A DNA stretch of 35,651 nt from Pseudomonadota bacterium (GCA_020161065.1 JAIUPH010000024.1:1-35651), one strand, 5' to 3'. Shown: positions 15,274 to 23,880, numbered from the stretch's first letter. The notes: generated from the letters alone by a model not told the origin. Made by a program: numbers and translations.

Positions 15274-16872
15274 ATGACGGCCTTGTCGCTGGCCCGCGGC
15301 CCCGATCAACCGCCGCTGCTGGAGCTGACGATCGGCGCGCTGCTGCAGCGCGCCGCGGCACAGGCGCCGCAGGCGTTGGCGCTGGTGGCCGGCAGCCCCG
15401 ACCCCGCGCAGCGCCGCCAATGGACCTATGCCGAGCTGCTGGACGAAGCCACGCGCTGCGCCCACGCGCTGCTGGAGCGCTTCGAGCCCGGCGAGCGCGT
15501 GGCCGTGTGGGCGCACAACATCCCGCAGTGGCTGGTGCTCGAGTTCGGCGCCGCGCTGGCCGGCGTCGTGCTGGTCACCGTCAACCCGGCGCTGCGCGCG
15601 GCCGAGGTCGAATACGTGCTGTCGCAATCGCGCGCGGCCGGCGTCTTCACGCTCGACGGCCTGCGCGGCTTTGCGATGCTGGAGGCCGTGCAGGCCCTGC
15701 AGCCGCGCTGCCCGGCGCTGCGCCACGTGATCCGCTTCGCCGAGTGGGACGCCTTCATCGCCGGCGCGGCGCCGCGCCCGCTGCCGGCGGTGCAGCCCGG
15801 CGACGCGGCGATGATCCAGTACACCTCGGGCACCACCGGCTTTCCCAAAGGTGCGCTGCTGCACCACCGCGGCCTGGTCAACAACTCGCTGATGGTGCAC
15901 CAGCGCATGGGCCTGACCGAGCCGCCGGTGTGGATCGGCACCATGCCGCTGTTCCACACCGGCGGTTGCGCGCTGGCGGTGCTGGGCACGGTGGCGCGCG
16001 CCGGCACCCTGGTGCTGGTGGAAAGCTTCGAGCCCGGCCTGGTGCTGGCGCTGACGCACCAGTTCGGCGGCCACGTGGTGACCGGCGTGCCGACCATGCT
16101 GATCGCCATGCTCGAACACCCCGACTTCGAGCGCACCGACTTCAGCCGCGTCAAGGCCATCTGCTGCGGCGGCAGCACCGTGCCGCCCGAGCTGGTGCGC
16201 CGGCTGGAGCAGCGCCTGGGCGCGCCCTTCACCATCGTCTACGGCCAGACCGAATGCTCGCCGGTGGCGACGATGACGCACCCCGGCGACCGCATCGAAG
16301 ACAAGGCCGGCACCATCGGCCGGCCGCTGGCGCACGTGGAGATGAAGGTGGCCGATCCGCTGGACGGCCGGCCGCTGCCGCAGGGCGAACTGGGCGAGCT
16401 GTGCACGCGCGGCTTCCACGTGATGCGGGGTTACTTCGACATGCCCGAGGCCAGCGCCGCCGCCGTCGACGCCGAGGGCTGGCTGCACACCGGCGACCTC
16501 GGCCGCATGGACGCGCGCGGCTTCTGCACCATCGAAGGCCGGCTCAAGGACATGATCATCCGCGGCGGCGAGAACATCTACCCGCGCGAGATCGAAGACC
16601 TGCTGTACCGCCACGCCAGCGTCGGCGAGGTGGCCGTGCTGGGCCTGCCCGATGCGCGCTGGGGCGAGCAGGTGGCGGCCTTCATCCGCCCGGCGGCCGG
16701 GCAGCGCGTCGACAAGGACGAGCTGTTCGCCTGGCTGCGCGAGCAGCTGGCGCCGCACAAGACGCCGCGGCTGTGGTTCGAGCTGCAGGCCTTTCCGCTG
16801 ACCGGCTCGGGCAAGATCCAGAAGTTCAGGCTGCGCGAGATGTGCGGCAGCGGGGCGTTGCGGCCGCTGTAG
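15274..16872 (+). CDS. AMP-binding acyl-CoA synthetase (medium/long-chain type)
   Basis: 532 aa. ATP-dependent acid:CoA ligase with IQYTSGTTGFPKGALL, VYGQTECSPV, TGDLGRMDARGFCTIEGRLKDMIIRGGENIYPREIE and the C-terminal catalytic lysine region LTGSGKIQKFRL. All core motifs are intact and length is normal. WVYGQTE-type and GYF/RGYFDMPE motifs resemble fatty-acyl-CoA synthetases of the FadD3/AcsM-like group more than benzoate ligases. ATG 15274 is preceded by AAGGAG, which overlaps the TGA of the MFS gene. The transporter partner suggests an imported carboxylate; the precise substrate is unknown. It converges on the CoA-transferase gene. Confidence 0.88.
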   Translation: MTALSLARGPDQPPLLELTIGALLQRAAAQAPQALALVAGSPDPAQRRQWTYAELLDEATRCAHALLERFEPGERVAVWAHNIPQWLVLEFGAALAGVVLVTVNPALRAAEVEYVLSQSRAAGVFTLDGLRGFAMLEAVQALQPRCPALRHVIRFAEWDAFIAGAAPRPLPAVQPGDAAMIQYTSGTTGFPKGALLHHRGLVNNSLMVHQRMGLTEPPVWIGTMPLFHTGGCALAVLGTVARAGTLVLVESFEPGLVLALTHQFGGHVVTGVPTMLIAMLEHPDFERTDFSRVKAICCGGSTVPPELVRRLEQRLGAPFTIVYGQTECSPVATMTHPGDRIEDKAGTIGRPLAHVEMKVADPLDGRPLPQGELGELCTRGFHVMRGYFDMPEASAAAVDAEGWLHTGDLGRMDARGFCTIEGRLKDMIIRGGENIYPREIEDLLYRHASVGEVAVLGLPDARWGEQVAAFIRPAAGQRVDKDELFAWLREQLAPHKTPRLWFELQAFPLTGSGKIQKFRLREMCGSGALRPL

Positions 16873-16886
16873 CGGGCGCGGTGGGT

Positions 16887-16934
16887 GATCGGCGCGGCGA
16901 TCAGCGCGGTGATCAGCGCGGCGATCAGCGCGGC
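16887..16934 (+). repeat. Four 12-bp tandem units between convergent genes
   Basis: Four units of GATCRGCGCGGY (16887-16898, 16899-16910, 16911-16922, 16923-16934). The last unit contains the stop codon of the minus-strand CoA-transferase (TGA complement of 16925-16927). Because the period is 12, every unit carries a TGA in that same frame, giving serial stops. Confidence 0.8.
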
Positions 16935-18343
16935 GGCCAGGCCGCGGGGTGCGAGCCCGGCGGCATCGACGGCCGCAGCGTCGCCGACCACGGTGGCGAG
17001 AAGCGCGCCGCGTGGCGCACCGCGACCAGGCGGCCGAAGCCGCTGTCCAGCGTCTCCAGGTGCGGCTCCAGCGCCGGCTTGGCCACCGTCTCGAAGCCTT
17101 GCACGCGGCCCAGGCTGCGCAGCCACGAGGCGGTGCGCGCCAGCGTCAGCCGCGCCTGCCAGAAGCCGCCTTGCTGCGCACGCCGCAGCAGCGCCGCCTG
17201 CACCGCAAAGGCCATCAGGAAGCCGGCGCTGTAGTCCAGCGCCTGCAGCGGCAAGGCGCGCGGCTCGGCACTGCCGAAGGCTTCGGCCTCGGCCAGGTTG
17301 AGCCCGCTGGCCGTCTGCACCAGCGAGTCGAAGCCGCGCCGGCCGGCCCAGGGGCCGCTGTCGCCGTAGGCCGACAAGGCCACGTCGACCAGGCCCGGGT
17401 TCAGGCGCTGCAGATCGGCGCGGCCGAAGCCGAGCGCCGCCAGCGCGCCGGGGCGATAGGCGTGCACGAACACATCGGCCTCGCGCAGCAGCGCGCGAAG
17501 CTGCTCGCGGCCGGCCGCCGTCTTCAGGTCGACATGCGCCGACCGCTTGCCGCGGCTGGTGTCGGCGATCGATTCGATGTTGGGCAGCGTCGGCGAGTTG
17601 ACCAGCAGCACGTCGGCGCCATAGGCGGCCAGCACGCGGCCCGCGGTGGGGCCGGCGAGGATGCGCGTCAGCTCCAGCACGCGCAGGCCTTGCAGCGGCG
17701 GCGCGCCCGGCGGCAGCGGCGCCCAGGGGCGCGGCGGGCCGCCATCGAGCCGCTGCAAATGCAGCAGCGGCTGCGCCGCCACCGCCGCGGCTTGCGGATG
17801 CGCGTCCCATTCGTCGAGGCGGCGCGCCGCGGCCACCACCAGGCCGGCATCGGCCGCGGCCTGCTCGAAGTCCAGCGCGCGCCGCTGGGCCAGCGCGGCG
17901 GCCACCGCGGCGCGCTCGGTGGCATCGCCCGGCGGCAGGCCCAGCAGGCGCAGCACGCCGTCGCGGTGGTACGCGAAGTTGGCATGCACGCGCAGCCAGC
18001 CGTCGGCCGCGCGGTACAGGCCCGACAGCTTGTCCCACACCGCCGGCACGCGGCCGTCGACGCTGAAATGCGCGCTGGCCTCGGCCGCCACGGCCTCGGC
18101 ATCGACGCTCACCTGCTGCGCCGGCCCGCCGCGCGCCAGCCCGATCTGCGCCGCCGCCAGCGCCGCCGCGCCCAGCGCGGCCTGCAGCGCCGTGGCCAGC
18201 GCGAACGACGACGGCAGCACCGGCGGACCATCGGCAGCCGGGCCTGGCAGTTGCAACGGGTCCAGCGCCGCCGGCGGCAAGCCGGCCTCGCGCCACAGCG
18301 CGGCGGCAGCGTCGAGGGCCGCAGGCGTGCTTTCGGTGGCCAT
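16925..18343 (-). CDS. CaiB/BaiF (class III) CoA-transferase, permuted-looking
   Basis: 472 aa from ATG 18343; ATG 18358 or TTG 18367 are alternatives. Class III CoA-transferases move CoA between carboxylic acids through an Asp-bound intermediate. The canonical N-terminal half lies in the C-terminal part of this protein: LQGLRVLELTRILAGPTAGRVLA, RGKRSAHVDLKT, then RRGFDSLVQTASG with the catalytic Asp. The first about 200 residues instead resemble the usual C-terminal half (ALAAAQIGLARGG, VSVDAEAV, DGWLRVHANF). The order thus looks circularly permuted relative to the 395-aa enzyme at 31791-32978. It converges on the acyl-CoA ligase gene; no operon partner is on its own strand. Substrate unknown. 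Confidence 0.85.
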   Translation of the reverse strand: MATESTPAALDAAAALWREAGLPPAALDPLQLPGPAADGPPVLPSSFALATALQAALGAAALAAAQIGLARGGPAQQVSVDAEAVAAEASAHFSVDGRVPAVWDKLSGLYRAADGWLRVHANFAYHRDGVLRLLGLPPGDATERAAVAAALAQRRALDFEQAAADAGLVVAAARRLDEWDAHPQAAAVAAQPLLHLQRLDGGPPRPWAPLPPGAPPLQGLRVLELTRILAGPTAGRVLAAYGADVLLVNSPTLPNIESIADTSRGKRSAHVDLKTAAGREQLRALLREADVFVHAYRPGALAALGFGRADLQRLNPGLVDVALSAYGDSGPWAGRRGFDSLVQTASGLNLAEAEAFGSAEPRALPLQALDYSAGFLMAFAVQAALLRRAQQGGFWQARLTLARTASWLRSLGRVQGFETVAKPALEPHLETLDSGFGRLVAVRHAARFSPPWSATLRPSMPPGSHPAAWPPR

Positions 18344-18397
18344 CAAATCAGCGGCCATGCCCAGCAATGCAATGTGGCGTGCACGCGCAGCCGGCGC

Positions 18398-18817
18398 TCA
18401 GGCACTTGGACTCGGCGCCAGCCAGTTGTCCAACTGCAGCCCGGGCACACGCTGGAACTCGCGCAGGTTGTCCGTCACCAGGGTCGCCTGCATCTGCAGC
18501 GCCTGCGCAGCGATCCACAAGTCGTTGGCGCCGATCGGCGTTCCCTGGCGTTCGAGATGCGCGCGGATCGTGGCGTAGTGCCGCGCCGTACCGTCGTCCA
18601 CGCCGACCAGCGGCAAGCGCTGCACCAGCGCCGCCAGATGTGCGCGGTTGCGGTCGCCGTGGGCGCTCTTCTCCGCGCCGAAGGCCAGTTCGCCCAGCAC
18701 GATGGCCGACAACCTAACAGCGGCCAGCGCAGTGGCTTCCAGACGACTGCGCACGTCCGGATGCCCCTTGAGGGCGGCGATCAAGATGTTGGTATCCAGA
18801 AGGTACAGCGCCGCCAT
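18398..18817 (-). CDS. vapC: Type II toxin VapC (PIN-domain RNase)
   Basis: 139 aa. PIN-domain endoribonuclease. The four acidic metal-binding positions are Asp8 (LLDTNILIAAL), Glu43 (LGELAFGAE), Asp99 (GANDLWIAAQAL) and Asp116 (LVTDNLREFQRV). VapC toxins cleave tRNA or rRNA and are held inactive by VapB. The gene starts three bases after the vapB stop, the normal antitoxin-first order. The motif GANDLWIAA and C-terminal FQRVPGLQLDNW are typical of the VapC group close to FitB. Active site appears complete, so a functional toxin is expected. Confidence 0.92.
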   Translation of the reverse strand: MAALYLLDTNILIAALKGHPDVRSRLEATALAAVRLSAIVLGELAFGAEKSAHGDRNRAHLAALVQRLPLVGVDDGTARHYATIRAHLERQGTPIGANDLWIAAQALQMQATLVTDNLREFQRVPGLQLDNWLAPSPSA

Positions 18818-18820
18818 GCC

Positions 18821-19054
18821 TCAATCATCCAGGCTGGCCACGTCCTCGACCGGCATGTCCGGCGGAGACTGCAACTCGATGTCGCCGGCCCGCCAGAAGT
18901 CTCGGAAGGCATCGGCGGCAGGCCGCGGACGGTCCGGCACCAAGCGGGCCACCACCTTGCCGTGGCGAGTGACGGCAATCTCCTCGCCCTGCTCGACCTC
19001 TGCCAGCAGGGCAGCAAGGCGGGACTGGGCTTCAGCAACGGAAATGCTCTTCAT
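18821..19054 (-). CDS. vapB: Phd/YefM-type antitoxin (VapB-like)
   Basis: 77 aa from ATG 19054 (MKSISVAEAQSRL), preceded by GGGAG. The N-terminal half has the Phd/YefM DNA-binding pattern (VAEAQSRLAALLAEVEQGEEIAVTR, HGKVVARLVP). The acidic C-terminal tail (PPDMPVEDVASLDD) is expected to wrap the toxin. It neutralises the downstream VapC and, with it, represses the operon. An in-frame GTG/ATG extension to 19087 is possible but lacks family similarity. It is not next to a gene of related function. Confidence 0.9.
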   Translation of the reverse strand: MKSISVAEAQSRLAALLAEVEQGEEIAVTRHGKVVARLVPDRPRPAADAFRDFWRAGDIELQSPPDMPVEDVASLDD

Positions 19055-19147
19055 CGGGCCGGCTCCCAGGGTTGACCAAGAGGCCACTCTATCGGAAGCC
19101 TGCGCACCCCCGCCAGCGCTGCGCGCAAAGGGCCTGGCGAACTTCGC

Positions 19148-20092
19148 TCAACGCCGCAGCAACGCTTCCAGCCGCTGCATCGCCCATTCCATCGCTGCCG
19201 TGCCGTCGGCCTTGACGGCCACTTGCGCGTTGGCGCGGGGCAGCGCCGGGGCGCGCAGGTCGCAGACGGTCATGCCGCGGGTGAAGCGGCCCTGCAGTTC
19301 GACGTCCACGCGCGCCGGCTGCAGTTCGAACAGTTCGGGCCGCGCCAGCCAGATCACCGGCGTCGGGTCGTACAGCGACTGCACCGCGCGCCCGCGGCGG
19401 CGGCCGATCTCGACGTAGCCGTCGACATAACCGGCGAACAAGGCGGCTCGATCGCCGCCCAGCGCCTTCAGCCGGTCGACCTGCGCCTGGCCGATCGGCA
19501 CCTGGCGGCAGACGTTGAGGCCGAACATCGCCACCGGCACGCCGCACTCGAAGACGCGCACCGCGGCTTCGGGGTCGGCGTGGATGTTGAACTCGGCGGC
19601 CGCGGTGGCGTTGCCGCCGACGGTGGAGCCGCCCATGATGACCAGGCCGGCCAGGAGCGAGGGCAACTCGGGCGCCAGCGCGAAGGCGGCGGCCACGTTG
19701 GTCAGCGGCCCCACCGCCAGCAGCGTGACGCGGCCAGGCCGCGCGCGCACGCCGTCGATCAGCGCCTGCACGCCGTGGCCGGGCGCCGGCTGCGCGGCGG
19801 CGCCGCTGGCCGCCGGCAGCGCGGGGCCGGTGGTCTCCATGCCTTGCGCGCCCAGCACGTCCTGCGCGGTGACCTGGGCCTGCGCCAGCGGACGGTCGCA
19901 GCCGGCGTGCACCGGCGCCTGGAAACCGTGGAAGGCCTTGATCGCCAGCGCATTGGACAAGGTCACCGGCAGCGGCGCGTTGCCCGCCACCACGCTGACG
20001 CCCAGCAGCTTGAACGCCGGCTCGGACTCGATCAGCGCCCAGGCCATCCAGTCGTCGAAGCCGGGGTCGGTGTCGTACCAGATTTCCATCAT
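19148..20092 (-). CDS. Nucleoside hydrolase (IunH family)
   Basis: 314 aa. Cleaves N-glycosidic bonds of ribonucleosides to base and ribose. The Ca-binding N-terminus is YDTDPGFDD (Asp7, Asp9, Asp13, Asp14), followed by VGPLTNVA, a GG.. core and AEFNIHADPEAA with the substrate Asn169. In the protozoan inosine-uridine hydrolase a His241-Asp242 pair provides general acid and Ca ligand; here the same positions are Tyr241-Asp242 (SLYDPTPV), so base-release chemistry may differ. ATG 20092 overlaps the ATPase stop in an ATGA, making it the last gene of the ABC operon; an ATG one codon later is possible. This suggests the transporter imports nucleosides or a related glycoside. Confidence 0.9.
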   Translation of the reverse strand: MMEIWYDTDPGFDDWMAWALIESEPAFKLLGVSVVAGNAPLPVTLSNALAIKAFHGFQAPVHAGCDRPLAQAQVTAQDVLGAQGMETTGPALPAASGAAAQPAPGHGVQALIDGVRARPGRVTLLAVGPLTNVAAAFALAPELPSLLAGLVIMGGSTVGGNATAAAEFNIHADPEAAVRVFECGVPVAMFGLNVCRQVPIGQAQVDRLKALGGDRAALFAGYVDGYVEIGRRRGRAVQSLYDPTPVIWLARPELFELQPARVDVELQGRFTRGMTVCDLRAPALPRANAQVAVKADGTAAMEWAMQRLEALLRR

Positions 20093-21114
20093 GCGCGGCC
20101 TCCTTCGGCGATCAACGCGGCGCGCGCCGGGTCGAGCACGACGCCGACGCTGGTGCCTTCGAGCCATGGCGAGTCGAGCGCGCCGCTGCCCTTGATGGCG
20201 CCCAGCGGCGTCTGCACCAGGAACTCGATGCGCTCGCCCAGGTAGCTGCGCGCGCCGACGCGGCCGTCCAGCGTGCCGCGGCCGGCGTCCACCACGGCCA
20301 CGTGCTCGGGCCGCCAGGCCAGGTGCGACGCGTGCCGCGGCAGCGCCAGCGGCACGCGCGCGTCGCCGGCGTGCAGCGCGCCGTCGCGCCAGGCCAGCAG
20401 GTTCTGGTAGCCCATGAAGGCGGCGACGAAAGCGGTGGCCGGCCGGTGGTACACGGCTTCAGGCGTGCCGTCCTGCTCGATGCGGCCTTCGCGCATCACC
20501 ACGATGCGGTCCGACAGGCTCAAGGCCTCTTCCTGGTCGTGCGTGACGTAGAGCATGGTGATGCCCAGCTCGCGCTGGATGCGGCGCAGCTCGGCGCGCA
20601 TCTCCACGCGCAGCCGCGCGTCCAGGTTGGACAGCGGCTCGTCCAGCAGCAGCAGCCGCGGCTCGATGACGATGGCGCGCGCCACCGCCACGCGCTGCTG
20701 CTGGCCGCCGGAGAGGTTGGCCGGCAGCCGCGCCTCGAAGCCCTGCAGACCGACCGAGGCCAGCGCCGCGGCCACGCGGCGCTCGATCTCGGCGGCCGGG
20801 CGCTTGCGCAGCTTGAGGCCGAAGGCCACGTTGTCGCGCGCGCTCAGGTGCGGGAACAGCGCGTACGACTGGAACACCAGCCCGATGTCGCGCCGGTGCG
20901 CCGGCTTCGTGGTGATGTCCTCGCCGGCCAGCCGGATGCGGCCCGACACCGGCGGCAGCAGCCCGGCCACCGCCCGCATCGTCGTCGTCTTGCCGCAGCC
21001 CGATGGGCCCAGCAGGCTGACGAGCTGGCCCTGGTCAATGGCGAGGTCGAGGTCGCGCACCGCGGCGGCCTTGCCGTAGGCGAGGTTGAGCTGTTCGAGG
21101 GTGAGATGGCTCAT
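20089..21114 (-). CDS. ABC transporter ATPase, spermidine/putrescine-iron type
   Basis: 341 aa. Walker A GPSGCGKTTT at about 36-45, Q-loop VFQSYALFPHL, signature LSGGQQQR, Walker B LLLLDEPLSNLD and the His switch YVTHDQEEA are complete. The C-terminal third (from about residue 235) is a TOBE-like regulatory domain (HLAWRPEHVAVV...). It matches PotA/FbpC-type importer ATPases. Translation is coupled at both ends: its ATG overlaps the permease stop and its stop overlaps the hydrolase start, both as ATGA. It energises uptake by the two permeases encoded upstream. Confidence 0.94.
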   Translation of the reverse strand: MSHLTLEQLNLAYGKAAAVRDLDLAIDQGQLVSLLGPSGCGKTTTMRAVAGLLPPVSGRIRLAGEDITTKPAHRRDIGLVFQSYALFPHLSARDNVAFGLKLRKRPAAEIERRVAAALASVGLQGFEARLPANLSGGQQQRVAVARAIVIEPRLLLLDEPLSNLDARLRVEMRAELRRIQRELGITMLYVTHDQEEALSLSDRIVVMREGRIEQDGTPEAVYHRPATAFVAAFMGYQNLLAWRDGALHAGDARVPLALPRHASHLAWRPEHVAVVDAGRGTLDGRVGARSYLGERIEFLVQTPLGAIKGSGALDSPWLEGTSVGVVLDPARAALIAEGGRA

Positions 21115-21893
21115 ACGTATTTGGAGATGCCCAGCAGCTTCTCGGTGGCCGCCACCAGGGCGATCGTGAACAGCACCAGCAGCGTCGACAGCGCGGCGAT
21201 CGACGGGTCGTAGCTGGTCTCCATGTAGGCCATCATCTCGATCGGCAGCGTGCTGACGCCGGGCCCGGTGAGGAACAGCGACACCGGCACCTGGTTGAAG
21301 CTGGTGATGAAGGCCAGCACGAAGGCGGCCGCCACGCCGCCGCGGATGTTGGGCAGCACCACCTGGAAGAAGGCCTGCAGCCTTGTCGCGCCCAGCGTCA
21401 CTGCGGCGTCGTCGATGTCGAGCCGCAGGTTGGCCAGGCTGGAGGAGACCACGCGCACCGCATAAGGAATCAGCAGCGTGGTGTGGCCGATCAGCAGGCT
21501 CAACGTAACGGGCAGGTTCAACGCCAGCACGCCATGGTTCAGCAGCGCCAGGCCGACGATGATGCCGGGCACGATGAGCGGCAGCGTCAGCACCAGGCGC
21601 ACGGCCTCGGCGCCCGGCAGCCGCGCGCGCGACAGCGCATAGGCCACCGGCACGCCCAAGGCCAGCGCCAGCAGCGTGCTGCCGAAGGCCACCACCAGGC
21701 TGGTGAGCAGGCTGCGCTGGAAGGCCTCGACCGTGAAGACATGCGCCAGCCAGCGCAGCGAATAGCCTTGCGGCGGAAAGCGCAGCGTCTCGTCGGCCGA
21801 GAAGCCGGCGACGAAGATCACGACGAAGGGCCCCAGCAGGAACAGCAGCGCCAGCACCAGCATCAGCAGCGTGGCCTTGGAGAGGCGGTTCAT
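21111..21893 (-). CDS. ABC transporter permease (PotC-like)
   Basis: 260 aa from ATG 21893, which overlaps the preceding permease stop. Six hydrophobic segments are seen. The EAA loop is recognisable as LRLDIDDAAVTLGATRLQAFFQVVLPNIRGGVAAAF, typical of binding-protein-dependent inner-membrane permeases, and contacts the ATPase. Length and order match the second permease (PotC type) of polyamine-like importers. The frame extends upstream of 21893 but without permease similarity, so the coupled ATG is preferred. Confidence 0.92.
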   Translation of the reverse strand: MNRLSKATLLMLVLALLFLLGPFVVIFVAGFSADETLRFPPQGYSLRWLAHVFTVEAFQRSLLTSLVVAFGSTLLALALGVPVAYALSRARLPGAEAVRLVLTLPLIVPGIIVGLALLNHGVLALNLPVTLSLLIGHTTLLIPYAVRVVSSSLANLRLDIDDAAVTLGATRLQAFFQVVLPNIRGGVAAAFVLAFITSFNQVPVSLFLTGPGVSTLPIEMMAYMETSYDPSIAALSTLLVLFTIALVAATEKLLGISKYV

Positions 21894-22696
21894 CGCGCCA
21901 CCCGCTTCAGCAACTGGTTGACCACCAGCGTCGTCACCAGCAGCAGCACGGCGATGACGCTGGCCGCCGCGGGGTCGGACATCACGTTGACCTTCTGGTA
22001 CAGCAGCGTCTCCAGCATCAGCACCTGCGGCCCGCCCAGCAGCGCCGGCGTGATGTAGGCGGTGACGCAGCCGGTGAAGACCAGCGTGCCGCCGACGATC
22101 AGCCCTTCCTGCGTGAGCGGCAGCACCACCTTCGTGAAGGCCTGCCAGCGGTTGGCGCCCAGCGTGGCGGCGGCGGCCAGCACGTCGGCCGGCAGGTTCT
22201 CCAGCGCCGACACCAGCGACAGCAGCATCAGCGGCATCATCAACTGCAGCAGGCCGACGAAGACCGCGCCTTCGGTGAACAGCAGCTTCAGCGGCTCGTC
22301 GGCCAGCCCGGTGGCCTGCAGCAGCGCGTTGACGCCGCCGTTGCGGCCCAGCAGCACGATCCAGGCGTAGGTGCGGGCGATCGGCGAGACCATCAGCGGC
22401 AGGATCACCAGCCCCGTCAGCAGCCCGCGCCAGCGCGGCGAGACGCGCACCATCGCCAGCGCCGCCGGGTAGCACACCAGCGCGCTGGCGATCGTCGCCA
22501 GCCCGGCGATGCGCAGCGTGCGCCAGTAGACCTCGCGGTGCAGCGGCTCGTCGAAGAAGGCCACCAGCGGCGACAGGCCGAAGCCGTCGCCGACGCGGAA
22601 GGCCCCGGCCAGCAGCGCCAGCACCGGCGCCACGAAGAAGGCCGCGATGAAGATCAGCGCCGGCGCCAGCAGCGCCCAGGCCAGCTTGCGCCTCAC
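21890..22696 (-). CDS. ABC transporter permease (PotB-like)
   Basis: 268 aa, six hydrophobic segments, starting with MRRKLAWALLAPALIFIAAFFVAPVL. The EAA-type loop is NLPADVLAAAATLGANRWQAFTKVVLPLTQEGL. It pairs with the PotC-like permease to form the membrane channel. The start is GTG at 22696, seven bases after the binding-protein stop and without a strong ribosome site, so its expression probably depends on translation of the upstream gene. Confidence 0.9.
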   Translation of the reverse strand: MRRKLAWALLAPALIFIAAFFVAPVLALLAGAFRVGDGFGLSPLVAFFDEPLHREVYWRTLRIAGLATIASALVCYPAALAMVRVSPRWRGLLTGLVILPLMVSPIARTYAWIVLLGRNGGVNALLQATGLADEPLKLLFTEGAVFVGLLQLMMPLMLLSLVSALENLPADVLAAAATLGANRWQAFTKVVLPLTQEGLIVGGTLVFTGCVTAYITPALLGGPQVLMLETLLYQKVNVMSDPAAASVIAVLLLVTTLVVNQLLKRVAR

Positions 22697-22703
22697 GGCG
22701 GCG

Positions 22704-23759
22704 TCACTTGGTGCTGATCATCCGGTTCCACTGGTTGACCCAGCCGGTGCGCTCGCGCACCACCACCTCGGGCTTCATGAAGACCAGCGAATTGATCTGC
22801 GCGGTGCCCACCGTCAGGCCGTCCAGCGCGTCGGGCCGCGGCTGCACGTTGCGGTTGATCGGGCTGTCGACCTGGTCGTTGGCCAGCGCGGTCTGCACCG
22901 GGCGGCTGAGCCAGAAGTCGATGAGCTGCTGCGCCAGGTCGGCGTTCTTCGCGCCCTTCGGAATCGCCAGCACGTTCATCATGCCGAGCTGGCCTTCCTT
23001 GGGCACCACCCATTGCAGCGGCTTGCCGGTCTTCTTCAGGTTGGGCCAGGCGAAGCGGCCCACGGGCGCGACCCAGGCTTCGTCCTGCGCGAACAGCGCC
23101 GTCATCTGCGCCGTCTGCGTGTAGAAGGTGACGGCGTTGCCCTTGATCTCGGCGATCTTGGCGATGCCGGTGCTCATGTCGGTGGCCAGTCCGCCCCAGG
23201 CCTTGTCGGCCATGAACAGCGTGGCCAGGCCCTGGTTGCCGCTGATGTTGGCCAGCATCAGGTGGCCTTTCAGGTCGGGCTTCCACAAGTCCTTCCAGCT
23301 GGTGATGCCGGCGCTGGCCGGCTTGTCGCTGCGCACCACCAGGCCCACGGCGTAGACGGTATAGGCCACCGCTTCCTGGTTGCGCAAGGGGTCGCGGCCG
23401 AAGTCGTAGACCTCGCCCAGGTTCTTCAGCTTGGCAAAGGCGATCGGCTGCAGCAGGCCCTTGTTCGAGGCTTCCAGCGCCGTGAAGTCAGGCATCTGGA
23501 TCAGGTCCACGCTGGGGTTGGCGCGCCGCGCTTCCAGCTTGGCCATGCGCTCGGCGACGTTGCCGGTCTCGATCACCAGGTCGCACTTGCACATCGCCTT
23601 GAACGGCTCGTAGACATGCTTCTTCAGCAGCTCGCCGTTGAAGCCGTAGGTGCTGATCACCAGGCTGCGGGACTGCGCCTGCGCGGCGCCGGGGGCAGCC
23701 AGAGAAACGGCCAGGGCCAGCCAGGCGGCGGTGAACAGGGCGTGGCGAAAAGGTTTCAC
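22704..23759 (-). CDS. Extracellular solute-binding protein (PotD-like)
   Basis: 351 aa. GTG at 23759 is chosen: GGAGGA lies eight bases upstream and a clean signal peptide begins there (KPFRHALFTAAWLALAVSLA..., AQA cleavage site near residue 29). The mature part starts LVISTYGFNGELLKKHVYEPF and includes NPSVDLIQMPDF, SGNQGLATLFMADKAWGG and IPKGAKNADLAQQLIDFWLS, features of the PotD/SBP_bac_8-type periplasmic receptors. It is the first gene of the operon and delivers ligand to the permeases. Ligand is unknown; the nucleoside hydrolase in the operon points to a nucleoside or purine-like compound rather than a polyamine. Confidence 0.9.
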   Translation of the reverse strand: MKPFRHALFTAAWLALAVSLAAPGAAQAQSRSLVISTYGFNGELLKKHVYEPFKAMCKCDLVIETGNVAERMAKLEARRANPSVDLIQMPDFTALEASNKGLLQPIAFAKLKNLGEVYDFGRDPLRNQEAVAYTVYAVGLVVRSDKPASAGITSWKDLWKPDLKGHLMLANISGNQGLATLFMADKAWGGLATDMSTGIAKIAEIKGNAVTFYTQTAQMTALFAQDEAWVAPVGRFAWPNLKKTGKPLQWVVPKEGQLGMMNVLAIPKGAKNADLAQQLIDFWLSRPVQTALANDQVDSPINRNVQPRPDALDGLTVGTAQINSLVFMKPEVVVRERTGWVNQWNRMISTK

Positions 23760-23880
23760 GTTCGGGGTCCTCCAACGCAGCCGACGATAGCAGCGCGCCG
23801 GCGGCCGCGGCCGCCGCCCCGCTGCCGCTACCATTGCCACCCTTGTCAAGCGAGCGCCTCCGGCCCCAAGCAGTACCGCC

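Noticed and set aside
13268-15361. 697-aa minus-strand frame extending the DHFR-like gene upstream
   Set aside because: Only the last 222 residues resemble a protein family. The upstream part is antisense to the MFS gene, and a good ribosome site exists at 13937-13955.
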